A stretch of 64,000 nucleotides of DNA from Ceratodon purpureus. Taxonomy: Eukaryota; Streptophyta; Bryopsida; Pseudoditrichales; Ditrichaceae. The position numbers and the translations under genes were made by a program. The notes beneath the pieces are model-generated. The model saw nothing but the letters and a program-made list of their open reading frames with translations, did not search any database and was not told where the DNA came from. Below are positions 35,303 to 46,430 of the stretch, one piece after another. The stretch is taken from the NCBI GenBank assembly GCA_014871385.1, contig CM026426.1:105311281-105375280 (forward strand). The letters run 5' to 3'. Numbering within the stretch: the first letter of the stretch is position 1; every line of letters begins with the position of its first letter.

Positions 35303-36164
35303 CCATACGCTTCGAGATGCATTCAGTGATTTTGGTGGATTTAGATTTTGGTTGATATAGATACAGTGTATAGAGAAAAAACAGAGAACTTGACCGGAAG
35401 CTACTCTATGAGATACTAGAGTAGTGTCTCCAATTTTTTTGATATACATTCGCGTTTCACAAAGAACACTGTGGTTACAGGGCTCTGAACATTATTAGCG
35501 TTACCCAGTTTTACGGACTGTAGTCCATTTTGTTGATGCAATTTCTGAATGACATTGATCACGGCATTTTGTAGACTCAGTGATATCCTGGTAGACATCT
35601 TTGGTGGTTTTCAAAATTTAATGACCTAGTTGGAGAGAGTTATAGTACTAGAAGCTTTTACAAAAACAATATTGTCTTCACGAAATGTGTAAATGCCTAT
35701 AGATACAAATGCCCCTTCAAATGTGCCGGGTTGCAGACGATGAATGTTAAGTGTACAGAAATCGGTGTCTCCCGTAACCTAAAACGTCACTAGAAACAAG
35801 TAATGAAATGCAATGGAACCGAGGTCTACCTTGGGATAACACCTTCCAAACCAGGTCCTACGCCACTCAGTTCCATCGGCACCTCAGTCCAGGTATCCAC
35901 ATTCGTCCTGTCAACGTAGAAAGCATTTGATCTGAGAGTAAAAATCCCCGCATGTATGAGTTGGACACACATTGGGGTAAACTTCCACGCTGGACTAACC
36001 CCCGGCACATGTGTAAATCAATTCTCAAGCCATTGGACGGTATAATAAAAAACCCAGAGAAAGCGGCGAGCCTCGCCCTCGAACCCAGGACACCCAAATT
36101 GTGATGACTCGGAAGTCACCGGCGTCAGGTTCCTGAAGAGCCGGAATTGGGAACGTCAGGTTTG
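35303..36164. other. Spacer between convergent genes
   Basis: No supported coding region; only short ORFs. It lies between the 3' ends of the plus-strand gene and the CACTA 2 transposase. Confidence 0.4.
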
Positions 36165-37004
36165 CTACCAGTGTTCGTCGTCTAGTTGTTCTTCCTCACG
36201 CACTAAAGCGTTGAAGCGTTCCACGGGGACTTCCTCTATTTCAAGTTGTTGTTGAGCTCCCCTTGCTGAGGTGTTTGCATGGTGGTTCCCTGACCAAGTG
36301 GATAAAGTGGGACGGGTAGATCCAGTAGCATCAAAAAAGTGCACTTCTCTTTCCCCTTGAATTCGCCTGGTTCGAGGGTCGTGCCTCAAGACTACCTTCC
36401 AAGCAGGGTCAGCTGCACCTTGAACAAAAAAAACTTGAGAAACATTTACAGGAAATACGTAAGGATTGTCCTTATCTCTAATTTCGCAACAATGGAACTG
36501 CACCAGCCAAAACCCGTATGAGTCCTTCCGCACTACTCGGCGGCCCTGGTCCCGTGTCTTTATCCAAGAGCCCTCCATTAACACGCAATTGACTCCTCCA
36601 TATGTAACCAGTATCATGTTTTTCAAGACTCTTACATCAATTTTAGTGCTAGTAGGAGATGGCGGAATTGCAGCAATTCAGCTGTCAAAGGCTACAGTTG
36701 AAGGTCTTGTCTCCGAATTACATGAGAAATGGCATCCATATGCCCACATGGCATGAAATGCCAAAGCGTGTTGCGAGGGTAGGCAATGCAAGGCGTCCAA
36801 TTCGGACGACACTGGGAAATTACCGTCTTTTAGCTCACGAGCATGGTGGTTGAGCCATGGGCCGAACTTGGGAAATGCGGTGGCAAGATCAGGTGGGTAT
36901 TGAATTGGGTGCCCTCTTTGGCAGCGCTGAGAGTTTGCAAACATCTCTCTGCGTAACTTCAACAGTCGCTTCTGCTCCAACCATTCCCTGCATGAAACAC
37001 ACAA
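36165..37004 (-). pseudogene. CACTA 2 transposase C-terminus with DUF4216
   Basis: The 37004-36678 part encodes a linker (LRREMFANSQRCQRGHPIQ, MWAYGCHF) equivalent to the CACTA 1 segment around 15340-15600. The 36626-36165 part is a clear DUF4216 domain: LVTYGGVNCVLMEGSWIKT, SYGFWLVQFHCCEIRDKDNP, YVFPVNVSQVFFVQGAADPA and WKVVLRHDPRTRR. It ends in an acidic tail at the stop. Short frame interruptions lie between the two parts. Confidence 0.75.
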
Positions 37005-37135
37005 CTCTTCAATACGTTAAGCTGGGTGGATCTGCATACGTTGATGCAATCTGGGTACACAAAGACAGTGATTGCGCACTAAAAAATTATACAATACTTA
37101 CCCCAACAATTCCTCAGTATGTACACAATACTTAA

Positions 37136-37979
37136 TTACATAGTCGTGAATTTGTTCCAATTCTCCGTCCGTTAGTAGCTTAGCTTTGGACTTCCCAAGA
37201 AGACACTCTCCAGAATCTTTTAGCTCCTCTTCAGGATCCCATACTCTACTCTTTCAGTGCTCATAGAGTTCAAAATACTCTCTGCAAAAGCCAATGCTTT
37301 CATCGATCATATACCCCGTAGCTTTTACTTGTCTCGTACATACTTTGTCAAGACTCCTAAATATCTCTCCACAGAATAGCACCACCTCGCATGTACTGGA
37401 CTACAAATCTCGATTTTGTCTACCAAGTGGATGACCAAATGAGTTATAATATCAAAAAAACCCCGAGGGAAATGAACCTCTAGTAAACAAAGAACTTCCA
37501 GTGCGCATGTACGAAGCGGTTCAATTTTTGACAATCGCATCACCATTGAACAAATTCTCTGGAACAAATTTTCCACTCTAATGATTGTCTCCCGTACTCC
37601 TCGTGTAAGGGAATTCCGTAACACTGCATGGAGAATCTACTGAATGAGAATGTGGTGGTCGTGGCTCTTAAGTCCCATCAATCTTTGTTCTCCTATGTGC
37701 TTTGTCAAAGTGGAGCTGAATCCAAAGGGAACCTGAGTATTCAAAACACAAGTCATGAAGTCATTCTTCTCAGAATCACTGAAAGTGTACGGAGCCTTTG
37801 GTTTTAATGTAGTTCCCGGTACGGCCCACGACGAGGTGGAGATCGTGCATTTTGTCAGGTTTTGCCATGTCTCGCCTACACTCCAACGTATCTTTGTCTC
37901 CAAACAGATGCCTTAGCAAATTGTCGGATACGTTCCGCTCAATATGCATCACATCTAATGTGTTGCAAATGGGCAATTC
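37136..37979 (-). pseudogene. CACTA 2 transposase middle block with DUF4218
   Basis: After an acceptor at 37980 the frame reads ELPICNTLDVMHIERNVSDN, then RRDMAKPDKMHDLHL, a frameshift, APYTFSDSEKNDFMTCVL and GLKSHDHHILIQ. After a further break, DUF4218 follows with ALEVLCLLEVHFPRGFFDII and EICSPVHARWCYSVERYLGV. Several stops and frame changes show decay. Confidence 0.7.
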
Positions 37980-39491
37980 CTACACAGCAGGTGTCGATGT
38001 GAGGAGAGAGATGAAAATTTCACTCTGAATGCAATTTTGAATAGTCAGCGGTGCTTTCTGGGCAGCCTAGTATATCAACTCGATAGAGGAAATGGAAGTG
38101 GTGAGAACATCATTGAGGAGAGTAATGTCAATATAACCATGTGCTAGATTTCCAACAGTCTAGCTTTGCGTCAAGTTAGCCTAGTATACCAGACAAAAAT
38201 CCAGCCAAACACTATTGCATGACAGTGTATTGTACGTGAATATTGAATTGAGACCAATCGAGCATATATGCTGTACATGACATACTAGCTTCACTTTGAT
38301 CAATTCATATACATCAGGTGCAAAATGGGGTCATGAAAAGGCCGTGTAAGCCTGCCCAAATTAGCTGAACTTCCAACCCAAAGCCCCTTTGCCGCTGGCA
38401 GCGGATGCCAGAATCGCTGCCCGCAGGGTCCTCGGTGGCGCACTGTGAACAAAGGTCCTCGGAATATGCGAGCTGACATGATCGGGTCGGCTCAGGGTTT
38501 GGTCCCAAGTGGGCCGAATGCTGTCAGCCCGCCACTGTAGCAGCGCCCTCCACACGCCTTGCGCGGAGGTCATTGGTTCGGCCCCCGTGGCGTTTGCTGG
38601 CACCGCGGTGGCACCTTCGGTGCCATGTCAAAAAGTACGCGGGCAACGGCCATTTTTTTCTCTCACGTGCCGCTTACACGGCCTTTTCATGACCCCATTT
38701 TGCACCTAATGCAGAACTACATCGAATAGTCTGCGTTATTCTCTTGGGAAACTACTGAAAGTCCAACTATCTCAAAACGCATTGCTATCAAATAATTTAA
38801 CGCACATATACATTACGTCCTGCTAGTTCAGAGTCTTAGTCAGGCATAAGTGCACACATCCTTAGTATGTTGATACATGGTAGCTGAAACTAACAGAATA
38901 CGGAATGCAAATTTTCTTTAGCAAAATACAAAGTTTGATAGCGAATTGAATAAAACAACAGCCAACCTAAAATGATAAAATTGTTAGACTCGCTGTAAAG
39001 AATTAATTCTCTTCCAGCCAGCACTCGAAAAACAGTATGTTCGTCTTGAATGGTTATGAGACTTGTCAATTACGGAAGGCTAATGGTCTACAGGATCTCA
39101 GTTGGACGTAGCATGTACTCTGAACAACATCCAACGATGGTACCGAAAAGTTTGGCAAGTAACATAAGTAGTGCCATCATTCAGGAATGCTGACCTTCCG
39201 TACAACAAATGACATCTAGAGCTAATTCAAATCTAGATGACAGAAACCAACTCCAATACATGATGCCAAACTATCACAAGGAATACAGCTTGACTGAATC
39301 ATCGGTAGCGGATTTAAGCAGTCAAAGTGAATAGAGCGCATTCTAGAAAAAACTGTGTGTCTCATTTTTCTGGGCAGTATGGCATGGCAAACAAACAATC
39401 GGAAATTAGCGCACACACGAGGATGCATTTTCAGTGATTAAAACAAACGCAAAATAGGAGAAACATACAGGAGAACAGAGTAGCTTGATAC
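37980..39491 (-). other. Intron of CACTA 2 transposase, hosting a MITE
   Basis: The donor follows DLPYWK (GTATCA, upper end 39491) and the acceptor precedes ELPICNTLDVMHIERNV (upper side of 37979). CACTA 1 has an intron between the same two protein blocks. The intron is about 1.5 kb and includes the 392-bp MITE at 38316-38707. Confidence 0.65.
38316..38707. mobile_element. 392-bp MITE with perfect 36-bp terminal inverted repeats
   Basis: The sequence at 38316-38351 (beginning AGGTGCAAAATGGGGTCATG) is the exact reverse complement of 38672-38707. The interior is GC-rich and non-coding. If the TIR is taken to start at GGTGC, the flanks are TCA and TAA, near the 3-bp TNA duplications of PIF/Harbinger (Tourist-like) MITEs; the match is imperfect. 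A PIF/Harbinger transposase gene lies 6 kb away. The MITE sits in the intron of the CACTA 2 transposase. Confidence 0.85.
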
Positions 39492-40331
39492 CTTCCAATA
39501 CGGCAAATCAAAGAGACTGGAAACTCTTTTGATGCCAGACTCTCGGGCCAGGTCTGTGGCTGCTGGAGCTGCTCCATTTTCCACCTAGCTTTTCCTGAGG
39601 CATCCCCAACGAAGGACATCTTCCGCTGATATCTTCGATGGTGGCCCTCTTTGTTCTGCAACCCCTCCAAACTCTGGCCACGCTGCTCTCCACGCATGTC
39701 CCGCTGGCAAAAATCGTCTATGCTGATCATCATATACGTTTTTCCAAAGTGAAAGAGACCGTCTTGAAATTGTGTTTGTCCCGCAGATGGGGCATCCACG
39801 ATATCCCTTGGTTACGCAGCCTACGACGACCCCGTAAGCGAGAAAATCATGCATAGTCTAGAGCAAGATAGCTTTCATGTAGAACTGCGGGCCTCCCTGG
39901 TACTGTGAAGCATTAGATGTTGGAACTCCGGTGCTCCACAAAATCTGTAATTCCTCTAACAATGGCTGTAGGTAAACATCGAAAATTTCACGAGTGATTG
40001 ATCGCTTGCGAGGATTGATTAGACTGAGCATAATAAAATGTTTTTTGATAGTCAATCAAGGGGGCAAATTGAAGTTGAAAATCAGAACAGGCCACGTACT
40101 CCATGTACTACGTTTCACTGGAAATGGGTTAATCCCATCGGTCGCTAATCCCAAACGCAGGTTCCTAGGCTCGAACACAAATTTAGCGTTATATCTCCAA
40201 TTCACAAATTTCCATTGGTGTGAATCTACCGCTCCCCTCATCACGCCGTCTTCACTCGCATGCCGTGAGTGCTCGGTCATATAACTAGCCTGAAGCGGGG
40301 TGCTATACATCTTTTGCAACCTCGGTATCAA
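39492..40331 (-). pseudogene. CACTA 2 Tnp2 / Transposase_21 catalytic core
   Basis: It begins IPRLQKMYSTPLQASYMTEH, followed by LRLGLATDGINPFPVKRSTW and STWPVLIFNFNLPP (catalytic Asp in TDGINP). After a short frame break it continues MTIKKHFIMLSLINPRKRSI and REIFDVYLQPLLEELQILW, then MHDFLAYGVVVGCVTKGYRG with CPIC, and RRFLPAGHAWR. It ends with IKRVSSLFDLPYWK at the intron donor. At least two frame changes interrupt it. Confidence 0.75.
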
Positions 40332-40499
40332 AGGGAAATGGCGAAGGACCTTTACGGGGACCCTAAACTTCCCTACGTGTTTATACCTCTAAGCTCCACA
40401 TTTTGGGCAACAGATTAAGTCTTTCAGGTCATCTCCTCTAAACAATACGCAAGTGTTAGGACTAGGACAACAGTGTATGGTATTGTACGCAAGGCCCCA

Positions 40500-41118
40500 C
40501 TATTTCAGGACTTTTGAAGCTTGATATTCATTATGAGGCAGTGAGTTCACAATAGGTAACATACTTTTGGAAAGGATTATGAAAATTTTGGTAACCAAGG
40601 TGTTGGACGCACCGTGTGTCTGAAGACAATTTAGCATGAGCAGGGTACCTCCAAGCTGTGTTAATCTAGATCCGACAAAGAGAGGAGTCTTTGCACTCTC
40701 CTCCAGGAGCTCTTGCTGGGTAGTTTGTGTGGCGTCCATAGCCGGCAGGTCGTCGTCAAGGAAGTTCTCCTTACGGGCGACTGGTTCTGATGGCTCCTCA
40801 CTCGTATCCTCCATGCCAAATCCTCCGCTCGATTGGAGTGGGTTCGTGTCTAGCTGCTCGCCTTGTGCAGCTTCTTCCCCATAATTGCCTTGTAAGTCCT
40901 CCCCATTTTTGCCTTGTAAGTCCTCCCCATTTGTCATCAAATACGTTTCCGACCATTTTGTCATAACGATTGAAAGTATGCTGAACGAGCCCCTCCATAT
41001 TGAGCCCTTCGTCAAGTCGTCTAGCACCTCCCCTGATATTCATCCCCCCCGGACACCAAATTCCTCTACTATGTTTGCGTCCCACTCTGAGTCCAATTCG
41101 TCTTGTTCAAAACCCTAG
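40500..41118 (-). pseudogene. CACTA 2 transposase N-terminal region
   Basis: Overlapping minus-strand frames contain an acidic lead, a tandem GEDLQGKNGEDLQGNYGE repeat, and the CACTA-typical QELLEESAKTPLFVGSRLTQ...MLPIVNSLPHNEYQASKVLK block that precedes the catalytic core. The frame does not continue cleanly into 40331, so the gene is broken here. Confidence 0.55.
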
Positions 41119-42248
41119 TTTACAAATGAATTTCATATCAACACAAATTCGACAGAAGAACAGCACCTCAAATCATAAATGGTGAATATAGACAAACGGA
41201 TTATCATTGGATTGATAATGTAAGACATGAGCGGGAACTGACCTCGATTGAACCTCGGTGATATAGGTGTCTCCCGTATACCTGGAGATGCTGTGTCCTA
41301 AACCTGAACCTCATTGAATGGCTCTGTCCCATGCAAGGACATGTTCGTTTACTTGCGCCTGCACGGGAAACTATCAGTTCTTCTCTCCGGGCAATTTTTG
41401 CATGGCAACTTGAACTCTTCCGCCATAGCTACCCGCAGCGCAAGCGCATATACCAAGTTCCTCGCAATACGTGTAATACCATGGAGAGAGGACTCTCAGA
41501 CATCTAGAGTGGGGGAAAATTGCTTGCTACGAACAGATTCCAATTCATCCATCAGGTTGCAGACAGAAAACAACGGGGAGGACACGAATGATAAATGAAT
41601 AAATAACAGAGCCTTTATATCATTGATCTGAAGCAACGTTTATAATTCTTAAACGTTCATTAGTGCTTCTTGACATTCCAAGTCGCGCAGTCATTGACAT
41701 GCATGAATAAGTAAGCTACTCAATCAATTTAGAGGGGTCAAGAGCTACAAGCCGCCTGACTAAGCGCGGCCACCTTCCATACTACTGTAAACAAAGTACT
41801 GAGACACCAACTGAGCTATGTGTGCCTCCTTACTCTACGTCGACACTAACAGCTACCTCCCGAGACAAGTAGTATACAAAAATGAATACATCGACCATTT
41901 CGGCAAGTATAGCATTCGGAGTACCAAAAATTTGACAAAGCGCATGCAGAATCACAACATTGGCGACGAGTTCGACGGAACGCGCCCAGACATGATACAC
42001 TGCCCGGGCCATACACGGAACTAAAATCTGTTGATCTCTGGAAACAAAACCCCTCATGTGTCTCACTTCCCCAGATTCTTCCATCGTCGACATGTACCAC
42101 ATGTACGACATCGTTGACAGGTCTATCCACATGTACCTCTACTGCGGTCACTAATTTACTCCTCGTAGTGCGCATCCGTGCCCACTTGCACGAGAGATGC
42201 TGAATCAGAGAGTATAATGCAATCTCTCAACGGGACTGGCTGTCTTCC
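41119..42248. other. Spacer 5' of CACTA 2
   Basis: No supported gene; ORFs at 41314-41598 and 41830-42175 have no recognisable motif. The spacer may include the 5' terminus of CACTA 2. Confidence 0.35.
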
Positions 42249-42611
42249 CTAGTCGGAATGGTCGGATTCGTATTGCAATGAGCAGGGGACGAGGCCATCC
42301 TTCCACAAATCACGAGTTCCAGCGCCCTCTATGCAGATCTCGTCACAATGTGATACATTGTCGGAATCCTCGGGTGATCCAATGCTTTTCAAAACCTCGT
42401 CTAGATCGCCGAAATTCCAGATGCTAACTATGTTGCCCTCATCGTCAAGTCGGCATAAACCGACCCCGAGAAGAGTACGCGGACTCCAACTCTCCATTGT
42501 CAGAAACTTGTGTTCTCTAAGGTCGGACCTCAACTCTGCGCAACTGATTTGGTGACTTGTGACATCTACAGACGATATGGTGAGCAATTTCCATTTGAAT
42601 TTATAAGTCAA
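42249..42611 (-). CDS. Hypothetical small acidic protein
   Basis: A 120-aa ORF (MTYKFKWKLLTISSVDVTSH start) with an acidic, Asp/Ser-rich C-terminal half (IGSPEDSDNVSHCDEICIEG, ending YESDHSD). The frame is intact and amino-acid use looks protein-like, but no family is recognised. Acidic tails of this sort also end the F-box-like gene at 8168. It could be an exon of a larger minus-strand gene. Confidence 0.3.
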   Translation of the reverse strand: MTYKFKWKLLTISSVDVTSHQISCAELRSDLREHKFLTMESWSPRTLLGVGLCRLDDEGNIVSIWNFGDLDEVLKSIGSPEDSDNVSHCDEICIEGAGTRDLWKDGLVPCSLQYESDHSD

Positions 42612-42961
42612 TTAGCTTTGCGTCGAAGTCACTATTAGCCAGCACCTATACTTCAATGTTTTTTCCCCCCGTTCCCTAGTATAGTTCCACCCCGTAACCA
42701 CCCTAGATCCCTAATGCTACAAACCAATCCTCACTTGTAGTACTGCGGCGTTAGAGATCGCAGGTACTTCCGCAGACTTTTTGTCATATGCTCAACGGTA
42801 TCTATTAAAAATAGCCAAGAAGTGACGCTGCCTGCTTCAATCGTGCCAAGTTTCAATCTAGAATAGCTCACTGTCACCTTTTCGGAGCACATCCATCCCC
42901 CTAAACTTTCTATCACTCTATTTTCATACGCATGCTAAGATCGTCACAAATCCAAGACGCT

Positions 42962-42983
42962 GAACCCTAAACCCTAAACCCTA
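42962..42983. promoter_or_regulatory. Telo-box-like (CCCTAAA) repeat just before an ATG
   Basis: GAACCCTAAACCCTAAACCC is followed immediately by TAATGG at 42984. Short AAACCCTA (telo-box) motifs are common in plant 5' regions. Here two and a half units sit directly ahead of a possible start codon at the 5' side of the Harbinger element. It is far too short to be a telomere. Confidence 0.4.
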
Positions 42984-44225
42984 ATGGATACGGTAGCTGC
43001 ATATCGAAGGTTTATGTCAAGGGAGGTGGATCCATGGCCGTCGAGCTCATTGTCCCACGACAGCGCATCCTCTGTTGGCTCTTGGAGCGGGACAGAGCAG
43101 ACATCTTTGGCTACCTCGGGAGATAGATCAATGGCATTCCCTGCCACGATGTCCGATTGCCCATTGATGGATGGTCAGTACTAGGCCAAATCTTCACCGG
43201 AGCAGGTAATGTGCTAAGCGTCATACTCGTTTCATGCCCTGTTCCTACATATGGTTTGTTATCTACGGGGTTGTACATGTTACCACTGTCGAGCGTGAAA
43301 TAGCTCGAACGCATTCCCATAGGGCAGAAGTAGAAGTGGTTTTTTCGGATGGGGTGGGTACGAGGTGACGGAGGTATGGACTTGGCGTTTCACATATACG
43401 TGGGTCCAGACCACTCATAGTTTGATGATGGTTAAAAAGTGAGAAGATGTTGTGGGGGTAAACTCGAAGTGATTGAAGTGGTGACTTCGTGGGTTTCTGC
43501 CGGGCAGAGGGGCAGCATGGGAAATGGCCGAGCAGACAAGTGCAGCCCGGGACTTTGTCTCCTTCACCTGGAACCCCACCCTTGTGTTTCGCCAACGTTT
43601 CTTTTCTTGTGCGCATTTGGTTCCGGAGCTCCCTCAAGCGAGTTGTTTGAATTATGTGCTGCCTGGATTCGTTGTTGCGTATGGGGGATTGATTCGGGTT
43701 CCTTTCGTATTCTCGATTGGGGAGGGCCCGCACTGATATCGTAGCTCCGTGTGTTAGACCGAGGCTTCACTACTTTCGGGAAGGAATTGTATCCTCGTGT
43801 GCGACCTCCGCCGGGACATTGGATAGTTCTGCTTTACTTCGTAGGTTCTCATTTGGATTCTTCGTCGCTTCATCAAGGACTGGAGAACTAGAAACGTGAA
43901 CCAGGTTTGCCAATTTCCCGAGTGTTTTTTTCAATTTTAGAAGTTAATGTTAGAACCTGCTAATTCCGATCATGCATGTGTTCGCTGAACCGCATGCGCC
44001 TTCTGTCTGTGCAGGTTCTAGGGATTAGGTCGACGCTGGATTTATAGTTGGTTCACTTCAGGGATTGGAATCTCGGTTAGCTGGTGGCTTGTAGATTGCG
44101 ACGCAGCCATATACGTTTCATTGTCGCGGCTGAATTCGTTGTGGTACATTCTGGTTTCCTGGAGCGGTAATCAGTAGAGTTAGGGTTTTCTTTTAGTATT
44201 CCCGGTAGTGCTCGATCCCTCCATC
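42984..44225. other. 5' leader region of the Harbinger element
   Basis: Short competing ORFs on both strands (for example 42984-43184 +, 43263-43733 -) but no recognisable domain. A donor-like AG|GTTTGCC (43902) and acceptor-like GTGCAG (44014) suggest 5' UTR introns of the transposase gene. I could not locate a TIR or TNA duplication for the element's left end. Confidence 0.35.
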
Positions 44226-45159
44226 ATGGACCATCGCTTGGATCCCCAGAACGTCGCTTTTTTTTTACCCTCCCTTGTGCTGTTACTGCAAAACGTAGTG
44301 GATTCAATGTTTCGGCCCGAAGAGGCCATTGCTCCCGATGAGGGTGAGGGGTCAGTGGACGTGGGAACTGTTCACGATACTCTGGTTTCCATGAATACAA
44401 TTGTGGCGTCAGTGCTGCATGATTTTCGCATAGCTCATGCGACTACCCTGTTAGACCAAGAGCTTGGATGGTGGGTACTCCCCCGATCCACCTCCGACGA
44501 CAATAGATGGCTAGAAAATTTTAGACTAACAAAATCTGTAGTTTTCAGTCTCACTAATCTCCTGCGCCCCCACATCGAAAAACAGAATACCCGGTACCGT
44601 TTGGCTATCCCTCCTATAGTTCGTGTTGCCTGTTGTCTATTCAAATTATGCCAAGGAGCCAGCTTGCTTTTGTGTTCAGAGTTCTTTGCCATTGGTGTTA
44701 GCACAACGTTTGGAATTATACGTGATGTTGTCAAGGCAGTGAATGATGAACTTCGGCATGAAATTTCATGGCCCACGGGGAACCGGTTAGAGTTGATTAT
44801 GGCCCAATTCAGGGAGTTCTCGGGACTGCCAGGTGTGGTTGGCGCTATTGATGGTACACACTTTCCAATCCAAAAACCTAACGCAAGTCCTAAAGACTAC
44901 TTTTATTTTAAGTCGGGTGGCTACACGATGCAATGTCAAGCCGTGGTAGATTGTGACAGGAAGTTTATAGACTTGTCAGTAGGGATGCCTGGGTTGACTA
45001 ACGACGCCAGGCAATTGCGGAGATCAATACTTTACGAGAGAGCAACAAGCACAGCGTTGTTCGACCCGGCTGACTCTGTTGATGGCTTCACTCCATATCT
45101 GATAGGGGATGAAAAGTACCCAATCCTCCTCTGGTTAATCACGCCTTACACGGATTTGC

Positions 45160-45181
45160 GGGGGGGGGGGGGGGGGGGGGG
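45160..45181. repeat. Run of 22 G inside the Harbinger transposase
   Basis: An uninterrupted G tract lies between the LLWLITPYTDL and RSVQEALFNRKL parts of the protein. It alters the frame and may mask collapsed or low-quality sequence. Confidence 0.9.
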
Positions 45182-45422
45182 AGGTCGGTACAAGAGGCTC
45201 TCTTTAACAGAAAACTTTCCCGTGCGAGGTCAGTTGTCCAGAATGCATTCGGGATACTAAAACAAACTTTCCGGGAGCTCCATAGCACCTTGTATCTTCA
45301 CGTGAAGCTACTGCCTGATGTAGAGGTATGCTGCTGCATCCTCCATAATCTGTTGCTAGGGCAGAGCGTGGAGGAAGTGGATAGACTCCTCGCAATGCTC
45401 CAGCAGGAGGGAATGGTCCCTG

Positions 45423-45436
45423 CAGTCGATAAAGAC
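45423..45436. repeat. Left flank copy of a 14-bp duplication bounding the 17-kb element
   Basis: CAGTCGATAAAGAC here matches CAGTCGATAAGGAC at 62668-62681 in 13 of 14 positions. The two copies lie in the same reading frame of the Harbinger transposase (VDKD in both), as expected if an element inserted and duplicated its target. The true target duplication may be a shorter subset (9-11 bp for MULEs). Confidence 0.7.
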
Positions 45437-45650
45437 GTAGCTTGTACGTGAGCAGAGAGCGAAGAGCAGAGAGCGGTGAGCGCAGATTTGGAAAGCGGAG
45501 AGCACAGAGTGGGGGACAGAAACTAAAAATAGCACTTTTTTTACTAAAAATAAAATATAAAATTAGAAGATTCGAACATTCTCAGTATATTTTTGGAAAG
45601 TTACTTATTTTAGTAATTTTATTGACCCTATAACCATGGACTAATTACAG
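45437..45650 (+). repeat. Left terminal inverted repeat of the 17-kb element
   Basis: Imperfect inverted match to 62525-62667. Landmarks: TGTACGTGAGC (45443), purine units AGCAGAGAGCGAAGAGCAGA and GGAAAGCGGAGAGCACAGAG, then GACCCTATAACCATGGA (45624-45640). The purine (GAGCGGAGAGC) units are internally repeated and may be transposase binding sites. Confidence 0.65.
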
Positions 45651-45949
45651 TATTTTCATTAAATTTGTAGTTCGTTTTGTCTTTTCTTGGTGATTGATTT
45701 TTTAACGTGCACCAATTATTATGCTCCAGCTTCTTCTAACTAGTTCACGCATACATTAATTCCCCTTATCTCCTCAAATTTATATGCAAATTACCGCTTA
45801 AAATGTATTGGTATTGAAGGTCTTAAGAGGGATAAAGTAACATTTAATATCGTAAGATTTTCTTAACATTGTTAGAAATCATCCGCCATGGTCTACATGG
45901 TTTATTTCTTTTATTTTTTATATTAACTTCCATTACTCTATCTATCTTT

Positions 45950-46146
45950 CCTTTCCTTTAATTCTCTTTCATTTTATTTTCTCTTTCATTTTAATTTCTC
46001 TTTCATTTTATTTTCTCTTTCATTTTAATTTCTCTTTCATTTTATTTTCTCTTTCATTGTATTTGTCGCCTTCATATTATTTTCAACCTTAATATTTATT
46101 TTTGCTTTTGTTTACTTTTAATTTTTTAATTTCATTTTTTATAAAT

Positions 46147-46185
<39 letters not shown>
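45950..46185. repeat. Pyrimidine minisatellite and 38-T tract
   Basis: TCTCTTTCATTTTA(A/T)TT units (17-bp period) are repeated head to tail from about 45963 to 46058, followed by a run of 38 T (46148-46185) and ATT repeats. Low-complexity spacer inside the 17-kb element. Confidence 0.8.
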
Positions 46186-46188
<3 letters not shown>

Positions 46189-46430
46189 TTTATTATTATT
46201 ATTATTATTTTATTTTTTTTTTAAATTTTAAATGCTAAATGACTTCTGCTCAACCCTCATCCTTTTCCATTCAGTTTAGGACGATGACAACTTTCAAATG
46301 AATGAAAAGCCGATTTTCAAGGGCGCCAAGCATCTTCTTCAGAGATATTTAAGATAGGATTATGGAATGTCTCTTCCTCTTTTCTGTTGCTGTTTTGTGA
46401 AGCTCTTTTCCATAGTGCGGGACAGTAGTT

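Larger units (their letters stand above)
36165..41118 (-). mobile_element. CACTA (En/Spm) element 2, transposase region, decayed
   Basis: On the minus strand the blocks follow the same order as in CACTA 1: N-terminal region (41118-40500), Transposase_21 (40331-39492), an intron, the TLDVMHIERNV block and DUF4218 (37979-37136), then DUF4216 (37004-36165). It is a different lineage from CACTA 1 because shared blocks are only moderately similar. Termini were not located. Confidence 0.75.
44226..45436 (+). pseudogene. PIF/Harbinger transposase (DDE_Tnp_4), interrupted 5' part
   Basis: The ATG at 44226 (MDHRLDPQNVAFFLPSLVLL) starts a protein with the Harbinger layout: helical N part (VFSLTNLLRPHIEKQNTRYR), helix-turn region (VSTTFGIIRDVVKAVNDELR), then the DDE core GVVGAIDGTHFPIQKPNASP (first Asp), YTMQCQAVVDCDRKFIDLSV, LTNDARQLRRSIL (second Asp). 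A run of 22 G (45160-45181) breaks the frame and appears to have replaced part of the protein. The C-terminal block resumes in another frame as ARSVVQNAFGILKQTFRELH and VCCCILHNLLL; the expected catalytic Glu (VVENAFG) is Gln here (CAG). At 45437 the 17-kb TIR element begins; the frame resumes at 62668. Confidence 0.85.

Noticed and set aside
42962-42983. CCCTAAA repeats as an interstitial telomere.
   Set aside because: Only two and a half units; a telo-box-like promoter motif is a simpler reading.
43263-43744. Overlapping ORFs on both strands upstream of the Harbinger transposase.
   Set aside because: No motif, no splice-consistent continuation and mutual overlap; probably leader sequence.
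45423-45436. A 14-bp duplication recalls casposon-type insertion.
   Set aside because: No Cas1-like gene is present; the true duplication may be shorter, and MULE-type TIRs and transposase fit better.
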